From Boesenbergia rotunda (taxonomy: Eukaryota; Streptophyta; Magnoliopsida; Zingiberales; Zingiberaceae): a DNA stretch of 64,000 bases. Numbering within the stretch: position 1 is the stretch's first letter; the number at the start of each line of letters is the position of its first letter. The position numbers and the translations under genes were made by a program. The notes under the pieces are model-generated. The model worked only from the letters and a program-made list of their open reading frames with translations, did not search any database and was not told the origin of the DNA. Shown here in pieces: positions 11,467 to 22,423 of this stretch. The stretch lies in assembly GCA_024364735.1 (NCBI GenBank), contig JAGFNQ010004031.1:62001-126000 (forward strand). The letters are read 5' to 3'.

Positions 11467-12777
11467 TCAATCGTCAGCAGGAGGGTCAGTATGCATAGGG
11501 TCGCCTATCAGGTCATCATCATGAGCAAAGGACCCAGGTGCAGCACTACCGAAAGGCGCATCCCCAGGAAATGTGTGTCGGTGCCACTCATCGTACCACG
11601 TCTGTTGCAGCGTACGGACTCCAGAAACATCAGACTCCACCGCGGTCAGTCGGCGATCGAAGGATCGAATCTCCGAGCGAACCTCCTCACGATAGATCTC
11701 TCGCAAATGTAGATCCTGCTGGATAGTCCAATCGAGCTCTGAAATCTGCAAACGCAGATCTGGCTCGGGCTCATCGTAGTAATCAGCAGCAGCAGCAGGA
11801 GCCTCCTAAGGTGCAGCAGCATCGGCTGGTGCCTGAAAATGTGGTCCTCCCCCAGGTAGCTCACCGAGACCCCTCCCATCCTTCCAAACCAAAACCCTAT
11901 CATGATCCCGTGTGATGATGTCGGACTTGGCAAATGCCCGCCGGCCAAGTCTGCAATCCTGTCGGACCATGGGCACTGTCCTGCCCTTGGTGACATCAAC
12001 ACCTACTGACTGCAACCAAGCAGTAATGATATGGACAAAGGGCATGTAAACCATCTGACCATACATCTGACTATGGATGATGATGGAGAAATAAAGAGAA
12101 GTCACTGGGTCAAAGTCTAACTGTTGATGCATCTCATAGAGCATCAAGCAATGGAATGGATGAATCTCATCTAGGTGCTTTGTGGTAGTAGGAAGGAGAC
12201 AGTTAGTGATAATCTTAAACAAAGCATAATCAGTGGGGGAAAGACGGAGAGCAGCAAATGTAGGAAAGTCACTGGAAGCCTCATCTAGTTCCCTCGATCG
12301 GGGATGATCGAAAAAATACTCATGGATAGAGTCAGGAGTGACTCCATCAAAGGGAAACGGTAGGGGATCCGGAAGATAAGGGTAGAGTGAGAAGTCATTC
12401 TCGGACTGGTGACAACCGAGAAAAGTAGTGAACGCAGACAGGTTAAACTCAAGATCAATACTAGCGACATGGGTCCTCCACCCCGTGCCCTCACCACTGA
12501 CCATATTGCTATAAAATTCAGAGACCAAATCAAAGTTGATTGGCCTCTCAAGGAAAAGAATGAGTTGAAGCTCATAGTGTTCAATGATATGCTGTATCGT
12601 AGGACAATGTTCGTAAATGTAGGTTTGGTCCACGGATCGACATGACATAAGTTTGAAGGTGTGCCATTGAAAGTCTAGAGCATAATGAATGTTTTGAAAT
12701 CGAGTATGTGGAGGTGGTGGAGGCCTTGAAGGAGGTGTAGATGAGGAAGGGCCTTTGCCCTTTGAGCTTCCCTCCAC
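11467..12777 (-). pseudogene. ORF3 of the SIRE-like element (putative plant-transposon-domain protein, one internal stop)
   Basis: Starts at 12777 with MEGSSKGKG, then a proline-rich segment (about residues 10-25), then an alpha/beta-looking domain of about 270 residues with 'LVSEFYSNM', 'SAFTTFLGC' and 'LDEIHPFHCLMLYEM'. An in-frame TAG at 11806-11808 is followed in the same frame by a charged coiled coil (about 11751-11560) and an acidic tail ending at 11467, so the intact protein was about 435 residues. No signal peptide or membrane segment is visible, so it is not envelope-like although it sits where SIRE-type elements keep an env-like gene. Its relative ORF3-B (6194-7225) belongs to another LTR family. 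Family name is tentative; function unknown. Confidence 0.55.
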
Positions 12778-13490
12778 TGGTTCCTTTCCCTTAGATGATT
12801 TTCTAAAGATTTGAATGGGTCATGGAAATAGCATAAATCAAATGAGCAAGGTTGAATTGACCACATGAACATAGGTTTAACCAAGATTTGATCACAAGAA
12901 AAATAATCGAGTGAACATAAGGTGGAATTGATCATAAGATTCATCAGTTTGATATCGAATGGGGACAATAATCAAATGAAAGAGAGATTTGATCATAGAT
13001 AACATAATCATAAGGTAAGCCAGGGCAAGGAGGAGTCACGGCCAAAATAAAACAATAAAACACCAAAACATGGTTAGCCTCAAATACATACTCTCAGAAC
13101 TGATCTGAAAAAGAAACTAAACAACAACGCTTACTTAGGTGCCATTGAAGGTTGGTGATGAAGATCTTGGAGTCTGGAAGAAGAGGCTTGCGCAAGAAGA
13201 AGCTCTCGGCGTAAGACAGAAGCACAAGACCTTGAGCAAGAAGGAAACTTGTTGAAGACAAGGAAAAGTAGGAAATCTTCTCAGGATCGCACGCGCGCGC
13301 ACAAAAGCTCACTCGCAAGAGGAAGAAGGAGATGCAAGGAAGGCGCTCGTACGGGATGAAGAAGCGCAAGTAGGGAGGTTCGGCGCTAGGGCTTGGAAGA
13401 TGAGGGGTTTTCGCGAAGTTATTAGGTTGGTGAATCGATCCACCAACCAAAATTTAATGTGATCGAACGGATCACCGTTCAATCTGAGAG
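12778..13490 (-). promoter_or_regulatory. ORF3 leader of the SIRE-like element, with inverted repeat and conserved 11-mer
   Basis: Minus strand: an inverted repeat with 8-bp arms (GGTTGGTG 13425-13432, CACCAACC 13441-13448) around ATCGAT, followed downstream by AAAACCCCTCA (about 13402-13412), the same word as in the ORF3-B leader, then a pyrimidine-rich 5' UTR. No clear TATA box. An A/T-rich stretch 12790-13090 precedes the start codon. Promoter function is inferred from the parallel with 5850-5885. Confidence 0.4.
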
Positions 13491-13800
13491 CGCCCAGACC
13501 GATCAGGCTTCGGCCTGATCGGACTGGCCTGGTCCTGATCGATCAGGCTCCTGATCGATCGGCTGATCGATCAGGAAGCGAACAGTAGGGTCGGATGATA
13601 TTCGGGAAGCCCCCTGATCGGACTGTGGACCGATCACCACAGAGTGCCAGATCGGTCCGGGGACCGATCCAGGCTAGCATAGAATGTTTGGACATAATTT
13701 CGTTAAGTCTCTGTGACCCCTCACAGGAGGGAGCCAGATCGGTCCGGGGAGCGATCAGCCCTACGCCTGATCGGTCCAGTGACCGATCAGGGTTCCTAAT
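13491..13800. repeat. Cluster of palindromic modules upstream of ORF3
   Basis: Includes a perfect hairpin 13499-13522 with 10-bp arms and a TTCG loop, CCTGATCGATCAGG (13533-13546), an 11-bp-arm hairpin 13550-13575, and GATCGGTC-type dyads near 13616, 13650, 13738 and 13769 with loops CGGG and CAGT, unlike the TGGT loop of the LTR copies. Confidence 0.85.
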
Positions 13801-14330
13801 ACTCCCTAATATGATCTGAAACTTGCAGTTTCAGATTTTTTACACGATTCCTGAAGGGATCTAATGAAAGATATCGATCTTGGAAGCGATCCCTTGACTA
13901 TAATTGATCCCAAATCAAGGATCAAAAGTCCTTATGGCTCGAACAAATCACTTTGCTCCACCCAAGTGGAGTCAAACTCAATCAACAATCATTCAATCAA
14001 ATTCAAACAAATTTGTATCAAATTTCAAATTTCCAATCAAGTTTCCTTGATTGGAATGTCCAAGTATGATCATGGAGCCAAGTACACATGTGTTATGCAT
14101 TGGTTTTCCCCATACTTGGTCACTGAAGTGATTTTTATCTCGTCAACTTAATTTCTCAAGGGATGCATTGACATTTTGAGAAATTGAGTTGATCCTAACA
14201 TCTCACCCCATTTCTAGCAAACAAAAACGTTTTGGTAAGCCTTATAGTTTGGGTGAGATGCCCCCAAGGTACCCAATTGTATCCCAACAATTAGAAATAA
14301 TCATGAAGGGTTTCGAATGCATTTTGATGT
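13801..14330 (-). other. Spacer between pol and ORF3 of the SIRE-like element
   Basis: A/T-rich. Short frames on plus show no recognisable domain and are not credited. Confidence 0.6.
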
Positions 14331-15701
14331 TTATGAAGCGCGACACATTCCCAACTCCCTTCTTAAAAAGCTAAACTCATTTTCGGGGAGTGGTTTAGTG
14401 AAAATATCAGCGAGGTTTGATTTGGACTCTACATGTGAGAGTACAATATCTCCCCTAGCAACATGATCCCTAATGAAGTGGTGACGCACTTCAATATGTT
14501 TGGTCCTAGAATGATGGACTGGAATCTTGGTTAGGTTAATTATGCTAATGTTATCACACAACACTTGCACACTTTTGTAGCTTAATCCATAGTCCTCTAG
14601 AGTATGTATCATCCACAACAATTGTGATACGCTCTCTCCCATGGCGATATATTCTGCCTCGGTCGTGGAGAGAGCAACACAATGTTATTTCTGACTTGAC
14701 CAACTAACTAGAGATGATCCTAGAAATTGGCAACCCCCACTCATGCTTTTCCGATCCAACTTACATCCAACGTAGTCAGAATTGGTATAACCAATTATGT
14801 CAAATGATTCGGTACGGGGGTACCAAAGACCAACTCCAATTGTGCCTTTAAGATATCTCAAAATCCTCTTAACAGCGATTAAGTGAGATTCCTTGGCACA
14901 AACTTGATACCTAGCGCACATACCCACAGCAAAAATAATATCAGGTCGACTAGCTGTGAGGTATAGCAAACTACCTATCATGCTCCGATATTGAGTCAAA
15001 TCAACAGGTTTACCACTCTCATCATTGTCTAATCTTGTGTTTGTAGCCATGGGAGTGGTTACTTCTTTTGAATCACTCATATTGAATTTTCGAAGCATTT
15101 CTTGTGTGTATTTCGATTGGTGCACATGGATACCATCGCGAGTTTGCTTGATTTCAAGTCCAAGGAAGAAAGTCAACTCTCCCACTAGACTCATCTCAAA
15201 TTCACTCTCCATGTGTCCAATGAACTCATTTAAATAGCCCTTATTATTTGAGCCACAAATTATGTCATCGACATATACTTGGGCTACAAAAATATTGTCA
15301 CAATCTCTCCGTAGAAATAGTGTAGGGTCTATTTGGCCTCTTACAAAGTCTTTTTCAATTAAAAACGTCGACAACCGCTCGTACCAAGCTCGGGGTGCTT
15401 GTTTAAGGCCATAGAGTGCCTTTTTGAGCTTGAACACGTGGTTTGAAAATTCGGTACTCTCAAACCCCGGAGGTTGTTCGACATAGACCTCTTCTCTAAT
15501 TAAACCATTTAGAAAGGCCGATTTGACATCCATTTGATACAATTTGAAACCTCGATGTGTTGCAAATGCTAGCATCAATCGGATGGACTCTAATCGTGCC
15601 ATGGGAGCATAGGTCTCATCATAATCAAGGCCTTCAACTTGACTGTAGCCCTTGGCTACTAAGCGTGCCTTGTTTCTAATGATTTCTCCCTTATGGTTCA
15701 A
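14331..15701 (-). pseudogene. Copia reverse transcriptase and RNase H
   Basis: Reads from 15701 downward. The RVT_2-type reverse transcriptase has 'NKARLVAKGYSQ', 'MDVKSAFLNG', 'PPGFE', 'KALYGLKQAPRAWY' and the catalytic YVDD (about 15261-15272). RNase H follows with 'YTNSDYVGCKLDRKSMSGG', and after a stop near 14683 with 'TTEAEYIAMGES' and 'RTKHIEVRHHFIRDHV', then 'NLADIFTKPL'. It copies the element RNA into DNA. The stop between the RNase H halves and others upstream make pol non-contiguous. It is part of the inverted interior. Confidence 0.9.
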
Positions 15702-15829
15702 CTTATTTTTGAAGACTCATTTGGTTCCAATGATGGTGGTCTTCTTAGGTCTAGGGACTAAGTCCCAAACTTGACTTCTTTCAAATTGACCTAATTCGTC
15801 TTGCATTGCAATGATCCAATCGGGATCAT

Positions 15830-17447
15830 TTAATGCTTCATCAATTTTTCTAGATTCAATTTCGGAATTAAGGCAACTTCATTAGCCTCATTCCTAAAGA
15901 ATGATCTAGTTCTTACCCCATGATGGATGTCTCCAATAATTTGGTCTTGGGGATGACTAGAGGCTAATCTAGTTTGCCTAGGTGTTGGTGGTGCTTCTTG
16001 AATGGTTTCACTAGACACAAGCTCAGCCTCAAGATCCGGCTGATCTATGGGTTTAGGCTCACCGTCATCGGATTCATCACCATCAACAACATTTGGACTT
16101 TCATTCAAACTTAGTCTCCTAAGTTCGAATTGGACTTCATCTCCTGGTTGTTCATTGGCTTTTGGAATTTCTTCAAAGACAACATCAAAAGATTCTTCAA
16201 CCAATCTAGATTTCTTATTGTAGACTCGATAGGCTTTGCTAACTTGGGAGTACCCGAATAGTATCCCTTCGTCAGCCTTTGTCGTGAACTTTCCAAGGTG
16301 ATCCTTGGTGTTTAGGATGAACATCTTACAACCAAACACCCTAAGGTGTTTAACCGTAGGTGGTTTTCCAAACCAAAGTAGATGGGGAGTCTTTCCTAAG
16401 AACCTATGGATGAGGACTCAGTTTTGCACATAGCAAGCTATATTTACAGCTTCAGCCCATAAGTAACTCGGTAGTGAGTACTCATTAAGCATGCTTCGTG
16501 CAGCCTCTTGTAGAACACGGTTCTTCCTCTCTACAACACCATTTTGTTGTGGTGTTCTAGGTGTGGAGAACTCATGTCTATACCCTCTATCTTGACAAAA
16601 TTCTAAGAATCGTTGATTTTGAAATTCACCTCCATGATCACTTCTTATTGTCTTAATTGTTGATGATTTTTCATTTTCAACCCTTCTACAAAAAGAAATG
16701 AACACATCTAAGGTTTGGTCCTTATATTTAAGAAAATAAGTCCATGTATATCTAGTAAAATCATCAATAATAACAAAGCAATATCTACTTCCATTCAAAG
16801 ATATGATAGTACTACAATCAAATAGATCCATGTGAAGTAAATCTAAAACGGTAGATGTACTTACAGTGCTTTTACCTTTATGTGCAGATTTGGTTTGCTT
16901 ACCCATTTGGCATTCATCACAAATCTTTTCTTTTTTCATACTTAATGCTTGGTAAGCCACGAACTAATCTCTTATTGGCCAACTTTCGGATGTTCTTCAT
17001 GTTAACATGTGCTAGCCTCCGGTGCCAAAGGGTGGACTCTTCTTCTTTTGACATGAGACACTTAGCAAAAGCATTAGTAGTACTTTTAAATGAAACTTGA
17101 TAAATATTATCTACTCTTGTTCCTACTAGTACCGTGTCCAAGGTGTCATGTTGTCTAACTAGACATTGACTTGGTTGAAAATCAATTGTGTAACTCGTGT
17201 CACACAATTGACTGACACTTAGGTGATTAAATGTCATCCCCTTGACTAGAAGGACATTTGAGATTCTAAGACATTCGGATATTTGAATGTCTCCTATTCC
17301 TATGACCTTAAGACTACCATTGTTACCAAATGAAACATTACCTCTACTTTTCTTTTGAAGGGTAGTAAACAATGATCTATCCCCGATCATGTGTTGGGAG
17401 CACCCACTATCAACGAACCAAGTTGATAGATGCTCCCCCTCAATCAT
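15830..17447 (-). pseudogene. Copia protease, GAG-pre-integrase and integrase region
   Basis: Reads from 17447 downward. The aspartic protease active site is WFVDSGCSQHM; the GAG-pre-integrase zinc region has 'LWHRRLAHVNMKNI'. The integrase core shows D ('LLHMDLFDC'), D ('IRSDHGGEF') and E ('TPQQNGVVERKN'), all three catalytic acids retained. Its C-terminal part (16339-15830) has 'VFGCKMFILNTKDHLGKF' and 'GILFGYS', then an acidic linker to RT. A frame change near 16950 and a stop near 16410 break it. The enzyme inserts the cDNA into chromosomal DNA. Confidence 0.9.
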
Positions 17448-17528
17448 AACCTACACAATTCGAAAAATGAAAGATTTAGGTACCCAAACCTTGGGACCTA
17501 AAGCATTTACTAAACAAGACTTAGGCAC

Positions 17529-19091
17529 TCATGCCTTGACAACTTTCTTTTGAACCTTGGGTGTCTTAATTGGTCTAACACCAGTCCTAGACATAAGGGA
17601 CACAAATGAAGGTTCCTTGGGTCGGTAACCAATACCGGCCCTATTGTAGATTGCCCTTTGGGCATTCAAGATCATGTCTAGGGTCTTTGAGCTAGTTGAG
17701 AACTTCTCAAGAATATTCTTGAGTCTCTCAACTTCACTCTTTAATGATTTGTTTTCATCCTCTAGCAATTCATCATGCAAATCATCAACATCCTAAACCC
17801 TAGAGGATTTCAAATGTTCAATCTCAATTTTCAATTACTTAATCTCATCCTCTAACATTTCAACATGCAAATCATCTATATTATCATCCCTAGACGATTT
17901 CAATTGGTCAATTTCTAATTACAATGATTTAACCTTATTCTTTGTCTTTTTCAACATATTGGTTAAACATGCAATTGCTCAATAACATTTTTCAAGTTCG
18001 GGAGAGGTTACCTCTTCATCATCCGAAGATGATGAAGCCGCGTTTGAGGAGTTGGAGGATTCATCACTGCTTTCTTGATCTTCTCCAAGAGTCATAAGTG
18101 CCACATGTCGTGTTCTCTTCTCCTCATTTTCTTCATCGGATGAACTTGAGGAGGATTCATCCCAAGTGGCCTTCAAGGCCTTCTTCTTCTTCTTTGATTT
18201 CTCCTCTTTCTTTTTGGATTTCTCCTCCTTCTTCTTTAGCTTTGGGCATTCACTCTTGAAGTGCCCTTTCCTACCACACTCAAAACAAGAAACATTAATC
18301 TTATCAACTTTAACTTCACTAGGGTTACCTTTACCCTTGAAGCGTCGACCCCTTCTCATCATTCTTCTCACAAAAATTGTCATCTCGGAGGAAGAAGACC
18401 CGCTGCCATCTTCCTCGGAATCGGACTCGGATTCGGATGAGGATGAAGATGAAGAGACTTCCTTCTCCTTCTTCTTCTCCTTCTTCTTCTTGTTGGATCG
18501 TTCCCCTGTAACTAAGGCAATCCCCTTCTCCTTGGGGCCTTTGTTAGCCATTTCATGCAATTCCATTTCACAAAATAGATCATCTAGTTTAACAATTGAT
18601 AAATTCTTGAAAATTTTGTAGGCATCCACCATGGATGACCACAAAGCATTCCTTGGAAATGCTTTTAGCACATACCTCACAAGGTCGCGGTTCTCGACCT
18701 TTTCATCAATAGAATGAAGCCCGTTGAGGACTTCTTTGAACCGGCTATGTAGCTCACTTACCGTTTCATTCTCCTTCATGGAGAGATTTTGAAGTTGGTT
18801 GAGGAACAAGTCCCTCTTGGCGATTCTTGAATCTCGGGTGCCCTCGTGAAGTTCGATGAGCTTGTTCCACAAGTCTTTTACACTTGTGAATGGACCAACC
18901 TTAATGAGTTGGTCTTTGTTCATGCCGCATTGTAGGGTGACTACTGCCCTCGCGTCGGCTTCACTCTTCCGAGCTTGTTCAGCCGTCCACCGCCAAGACT
19001 CAAGTTCTTTGCCTTCATCATCCTTTGGAGGGGTAAAGCCCTCCTTCACCGCGAACCAAGTGTTGATGTCCATCTTCAAGTAATACTCCAT
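17529..19091 (-). pseudogene. Copia gag (capsid) with zinc knuckle and coiled coil
   Basis: Starts at 19091 with MEYYLKMDINTWF; a UBN2-type capsid domain covers about residues 1-190 ('DLWNKLIELHEGT', 'LHSRFKEVLNGL'). A K/E- and S-rich linker and one CCHC knuckle (CFECGRKGHFKSEC, about 18247-18288) follow, then a second K-rich and S/D-rich tail. After stops around 17790-17980, a coiled-coil block continues (17780-17529: 'LLEDENKSLKSEVERLKN') whose tail 'LDMILNAQ' resembles 'LDMMLRSQ' in the other copia gag at 40.9 kb. It packages the RNA in virus-like particles. Confidence 0.85.
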
Positions 19092-19213
19092 CTTCGATCT
19101 CTAATATTGGAAATCTGCGCCATCGAAGAAGGGAGGTCGGGTGGTGGAAAAACCTTCTCTCAAAGCCATGGATGATAGCTCTCGGTTGTTAATCCACTTG
19201 TATAAAGCCCCAA

Positions 19214-19225
19214 GCTCTGATACCA
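19214..19225 (-). promoter_or_regulatory. Primer-binding site TGGTATCAGAGC (initiator tRNA-Met)
   Basis: Exact match on minus, 2 nt after the LTR end ...TTCCAACA (19228). Primes minus-strand cDNA synthesis. Confidence 0.9.
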
Positions 19226-19227
19226 CT

Positions 19228-19710
19228 TGTTGGAACTCGAATGGCTAGAGAGGAGGGGTGAATATAGCCAAACACTTTGACTTTGTACTTTTCAAATTTC
19301 TGCACTCAAACTTTTAGTAGCACAGTGAAAGTAGTAAAAACAGAATATGTAGAAAACTAAACCCTAAACTATGAGCAAACACAAGAACACTAACAAGAGG
19401 ATTTACAAGGTTCGGGGATAACTTGCCCCTACTCCTTGGTGTGCCCTTAAGGTGGGCGATCCCCTGATCGTCGGCAGATCAAGCCCCGAAAGATCCGAAT
19501 AGAAAGCAACCTCCTTCTCGGTGGAGTAACCTCTCCACAGCGTTTCAATCAAAGATATAGTTTTAAGCACAATGAAACACAAGAAAGATCTTACTTAGCA
19601 CTTAGCACATACAAGAACACAGCAAGCTTCTTCCGAGCTCCACCCAGCGACGATCTCACGTAAGAACCCCTTTCTTCGTGTCTTCTAGCTGTCGGACTCA
19701 AAGCCTCTTC
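19228..19710 (-). repeat. 3' end of the minus-oriented 5' LTR (truncated)
   Basis: Reverse complement of 21148-21629 with few differences. Only the last 483 bp of the LTR are present; the junction with the plus LTR is at about 19710. Confidence 0.85.
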
Positions 19711-21629
19711 TAGCTTGGAGAGCTAGGTGTTGAAAAGTCCTAATTCGGAAGGGTTAGGTGAAAAGTCCTAGCTTGGAGGGCTAGATGAAAAGTCCTAACT
19801 TGGAGGGTTAGGTGAAAAGTCCCAACTTGGAGGGTTAGGTGAAAAATCCTGGCTTGGAGGGTCAGGTCCTAGCTTGGAGGGCTAGGTTGGATGAAATCCT
19901 AGCTTGGAGGGCTAGGTTGGAGCCCCTGGATTGGTCTGGTGACCGATCAGGGAGTTGGCACGGTGCTCCTTCGTGGATCGGTCTGGTGACCGATCAGGGA
20001 GTTGGCACGGTGCTCCTTCGTGGATCGGTTTGGTGACCGATCAGGGAGTTGGCAGGGTGCTCCTTCATGGATCTGTCTGGTGACCGATCCAGCGATGACT
20101 GATCGGTCTGGTGACCGATCAGGGAGTATGCATTTCACCCACTGCTTGGCTCCTGATTGGTCTGGTGACCAATCAGGGAGCACACAGTGAGGTTGAGTTC
20201 CCCTGCTGATCTGCTCCTGATCGGTCTGGTGATCGATCTGGATCACTGTGCAGATCGTTCTGGAGAACGATCAAGCGTCGCGAGTTCCTCACTATGATCG
20301 ATCAGGACAGAGCCTGATCGGTCTGATCATGACCTGATCGGTCTGGTGACCGATCAAGATGCTCTCTGATCGGTCCGGTGACCGATGAGGAGGGTTGGAC
20401 TGCGAAGCTCAGAAATCGCCCGGCAAAGGGGTGGATCGGTCGGGTAATCGATCCACAACCTGGGATCGATCTGGTGATCGGTCCTGGAGAGTCCCAGAGA
20501 AATCGCGATTTCTGATTGAGCGTTGGGGACCGATCAAGACAGAGCCTGATCGGTCTGAACCCAGCCTGATCGGTCTGGTGACCGATCAGGAGGCCCTTTG
20601 ATCGGTCCGGTGACCGATCACTTTAATTCAAACTGCACTGTCAGATGCTCTGATCGCGTCTGACCGTATCTGATTCTCTATATTTGATCCCTGATACTTG
20701 ATTTACTGAGTGATATGCTGTGCTAATACTCTGATTAAGCTGCAGGTGACAGGGAAGGATTCAAACACTCAAGGAGAGTCAATGGAGGTCTTTCCTTGGA
20801 GCAGGTTTGTCCGTTTTCCATCTCAGGTTGTAACGGATGCTGGCGCTGGCTGGAGCTGCTGACTGGGGCTGGTCTGAGGGAAGCTCAGGGAGTTCAGAAG
20901 AGCTCAGTGGTGGTTGGTGGTTGCAGGAGAGCAGCTGGAGACTGTAGTGAGATGTTGACCTGGCGCTAGTGGAGAGTGGATAAGCAGCGTGGTGGAGAAG
21001 AGCAAAAAAGAACATTGGTTGCCTTGGTTTTCTGCTGCGATTTCTTGCTGCGTGCTTGTGCTCTTGGCTGATCATCCTCTCTTGAGAAAGCTACTGTGAT
21101 CTTTGAAGCAATCATCCCTTGCTTGAGCACTTGGAGGAAGGAACAAGAGGCTTTGAGTCCTACAGCGAGAAGACACGAAGAAAGGGGTTCTTGCGTGAGA
21201 TCGTCGTTGGGTGGAGCTCGGAAGAAGCTTGCTGTGTTCTTGTCTGTGCTAAGTGCTAAGTAAGATCTTTCTTATGTTTCATTGTGCTTAAAATTATATC
21301 TTTGATTGAAACGCTATGGAGAGGTTACTCCATCGAGAAGGAGGTTGCTTTCTATCCGGATCTTCCGGGGCTTGATCTGCCGACGATCAAGGGATCGCCC
21401 ACCTTAAGGGCACGCCAAGGAGTAGGGGCAAGTTATCCCCGAACCTTGTAAATTCTCTTGTTAGCATTCTTGTGTTTGCTCATAGTTTAGGGTTTAGTTT
21501 TCTGCATATTCTGTTTTTACTACTTCCGCTGTGCTACTAAAAGTTTGAGTGCAGAAATTTGAAAAGCACAAAGTCAAAGTGTTTGGCTTTATTCACCCCC
21601 CCCCCTTTCTAGCCATCCGAGTTCCAACA
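19711..21629 (+). repeat. Plus-oriented LTR lacking its first few hundred bp
   Basis: Begins inside the 'ctagcttggag' tandem array, then the palindromic module array, then U5 ending CCGAGTTCCAACA, followed by the CTTCT duplication. Colinear with the second part of the solo LTR at 37002-39170. Confidence 0.85.
19923..20620. repeat. Array of palindromic modules with compensatory changes
   Basis: At least eight copies of GATCGGTC-TGGT-GACCGATC and variants. Two variants keep the stem by paired changes: GATTGGTCTGGTGACCAATC (about 20155) and GATCGTTCTGGAGAACGATC (about 20251). Spacing is irregular (about 30-50 bp). Confidence 0.9.
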
Positions 21630-21634
21630 CTTCT
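21630..21634. repeat. Target-site duplication CTTCT, right copy
   Basis: Identical to 9810-9814. Confidence 0.8.
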
Positions 21635-22006
21635 ATGCTCTCGTGTGCTACTTTGAAGCAATCCAGAGATGACAAAACGTTGCTTCGACAATGATGTGTC
21701 ACTTCTTCATTTCATTTAAAGTTGTTGGTATACTTATTATCTTTCTTGTACTTAAACTTTGCATACTTGTAAATCATTTGCGACTTATAGAATTGCTCAA
21801 AGTAAATGGTCAATGGACTATGAGCCTTAGAGTAGGAGCCATCACAGACTCTGAACCAAGTAAAAATAAACAGTGTTAGTGATTATTTTTCTCGTGTTCA
21901 CTTTTCTGCTGCGTAACTTGTTTAAATTCGAATAAATTTTTTGAAAGTGATATTCACCTCCCCCCCCCCCCCCCCCCCCCCGTCTATCACTCTCTATGAT
22001 CATACA
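21635..22006 (+). repeat. LTR B, second part
   Basis: Continues LTR B after the inserted element and ends GATCATACA, like GATCCTACA of LTR A. Contains a long poly-C run (about 21960-21981) where LTR A has 'ttaaccccctcttg'. Confidence 0.6.
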
Positions 22007-22423
22007 CGAAGGATAGGGTCCTCCTTTCGGTTGATCCCCAAATCCTCTAAAATAATAGAGCCTGTCGGTGATCGTGTGGTTGGCAAGAGGGACTGAATTG
22101 CCCCTATAAATAAAACCAATCTATTATCCTTGCTCAACAAAGATGTCAGTTAGTCACAAGCAAGATAAACATAAAAAATAATTTAAACAAACAAGAAAAG
22201 AGACACAGATGGTTGGTTGGGAACTAGGAAGGTTGCTAATCCAAGGCAAAAGTATAGCTTGATTCTCCTGAATAACTCCTTGGGGCGGAGAAGCCTATTA
22301 AAAAAATGTAAAACTCATAAAACAGAAAGAAAATTCATTTACAGTGAATTTCTATTTGGAACTGAGTTTTAGGAACCTATGTATAGCCCCGGTCAAATCT
22401 ATCCGAATACTGACATGGCCCTA
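22007..22423 (-). repeat. Minus-oriented LTR fragment related to LTR A (U5 part)
   Basis: From 22072 the minus strand matches the tail of LTR A, for example 'gccttggattagcaacc' and 'ccctcttgccaacc'. It is cut by NA1 at 22423 and appears to continue beyond 31048. Confidence 0.5.
22419..22423. repeat. Target-site duplication CCCTA of NA1, left copy
   Basis: CCCTA before the LTR start TGATAACTACC; repeated at 31044-31048. Confidence 0.85.

Larger units (their letters stand above)
9815..21629. mobile_element. SIRE-like Ty1-copia retrotransposon with inverted interior
   Basis: The outer ends are plus-oriented LTR pieces: 9815 to about 10368 at the left and about 19711-21629 at the right. They are flanked by the same 5-bp duplication, so this is one insertion. 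Everything between is on minus: the 5' LTR tail (19228-19710), primer-binding site 19214-19225, gag, protease, integrase, RT, RNase H, a third ORF, polypurine tract and 3' LTR start (10891). The LTR family is that of the intact solo LTR at 37002-39170. Lineage is inferred from the 2.2-kb LTR, the tRNA-Met primer site, the gag type and the extra ORF after pol. Stops and frameshifts in pol make it defective. Confidence 0.85.

Noticed and set aside
18166..18621. F/S-rich 151-codon plus frame
   Set aside because: Shadow of the K/E- and S-rich gag linker on minus.
19923..20620. CRISPR-like array
   Set aside because: The units are palindromes with irregular spacing, variable arms and no unique fixed-length spacers; a plant LTR context.
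21960..21981. Poly-C run as a functional element
   Set aside because: Sits at a C-rich LTR tail ('ttcacccccc'); likely slippage or sequencing length error.
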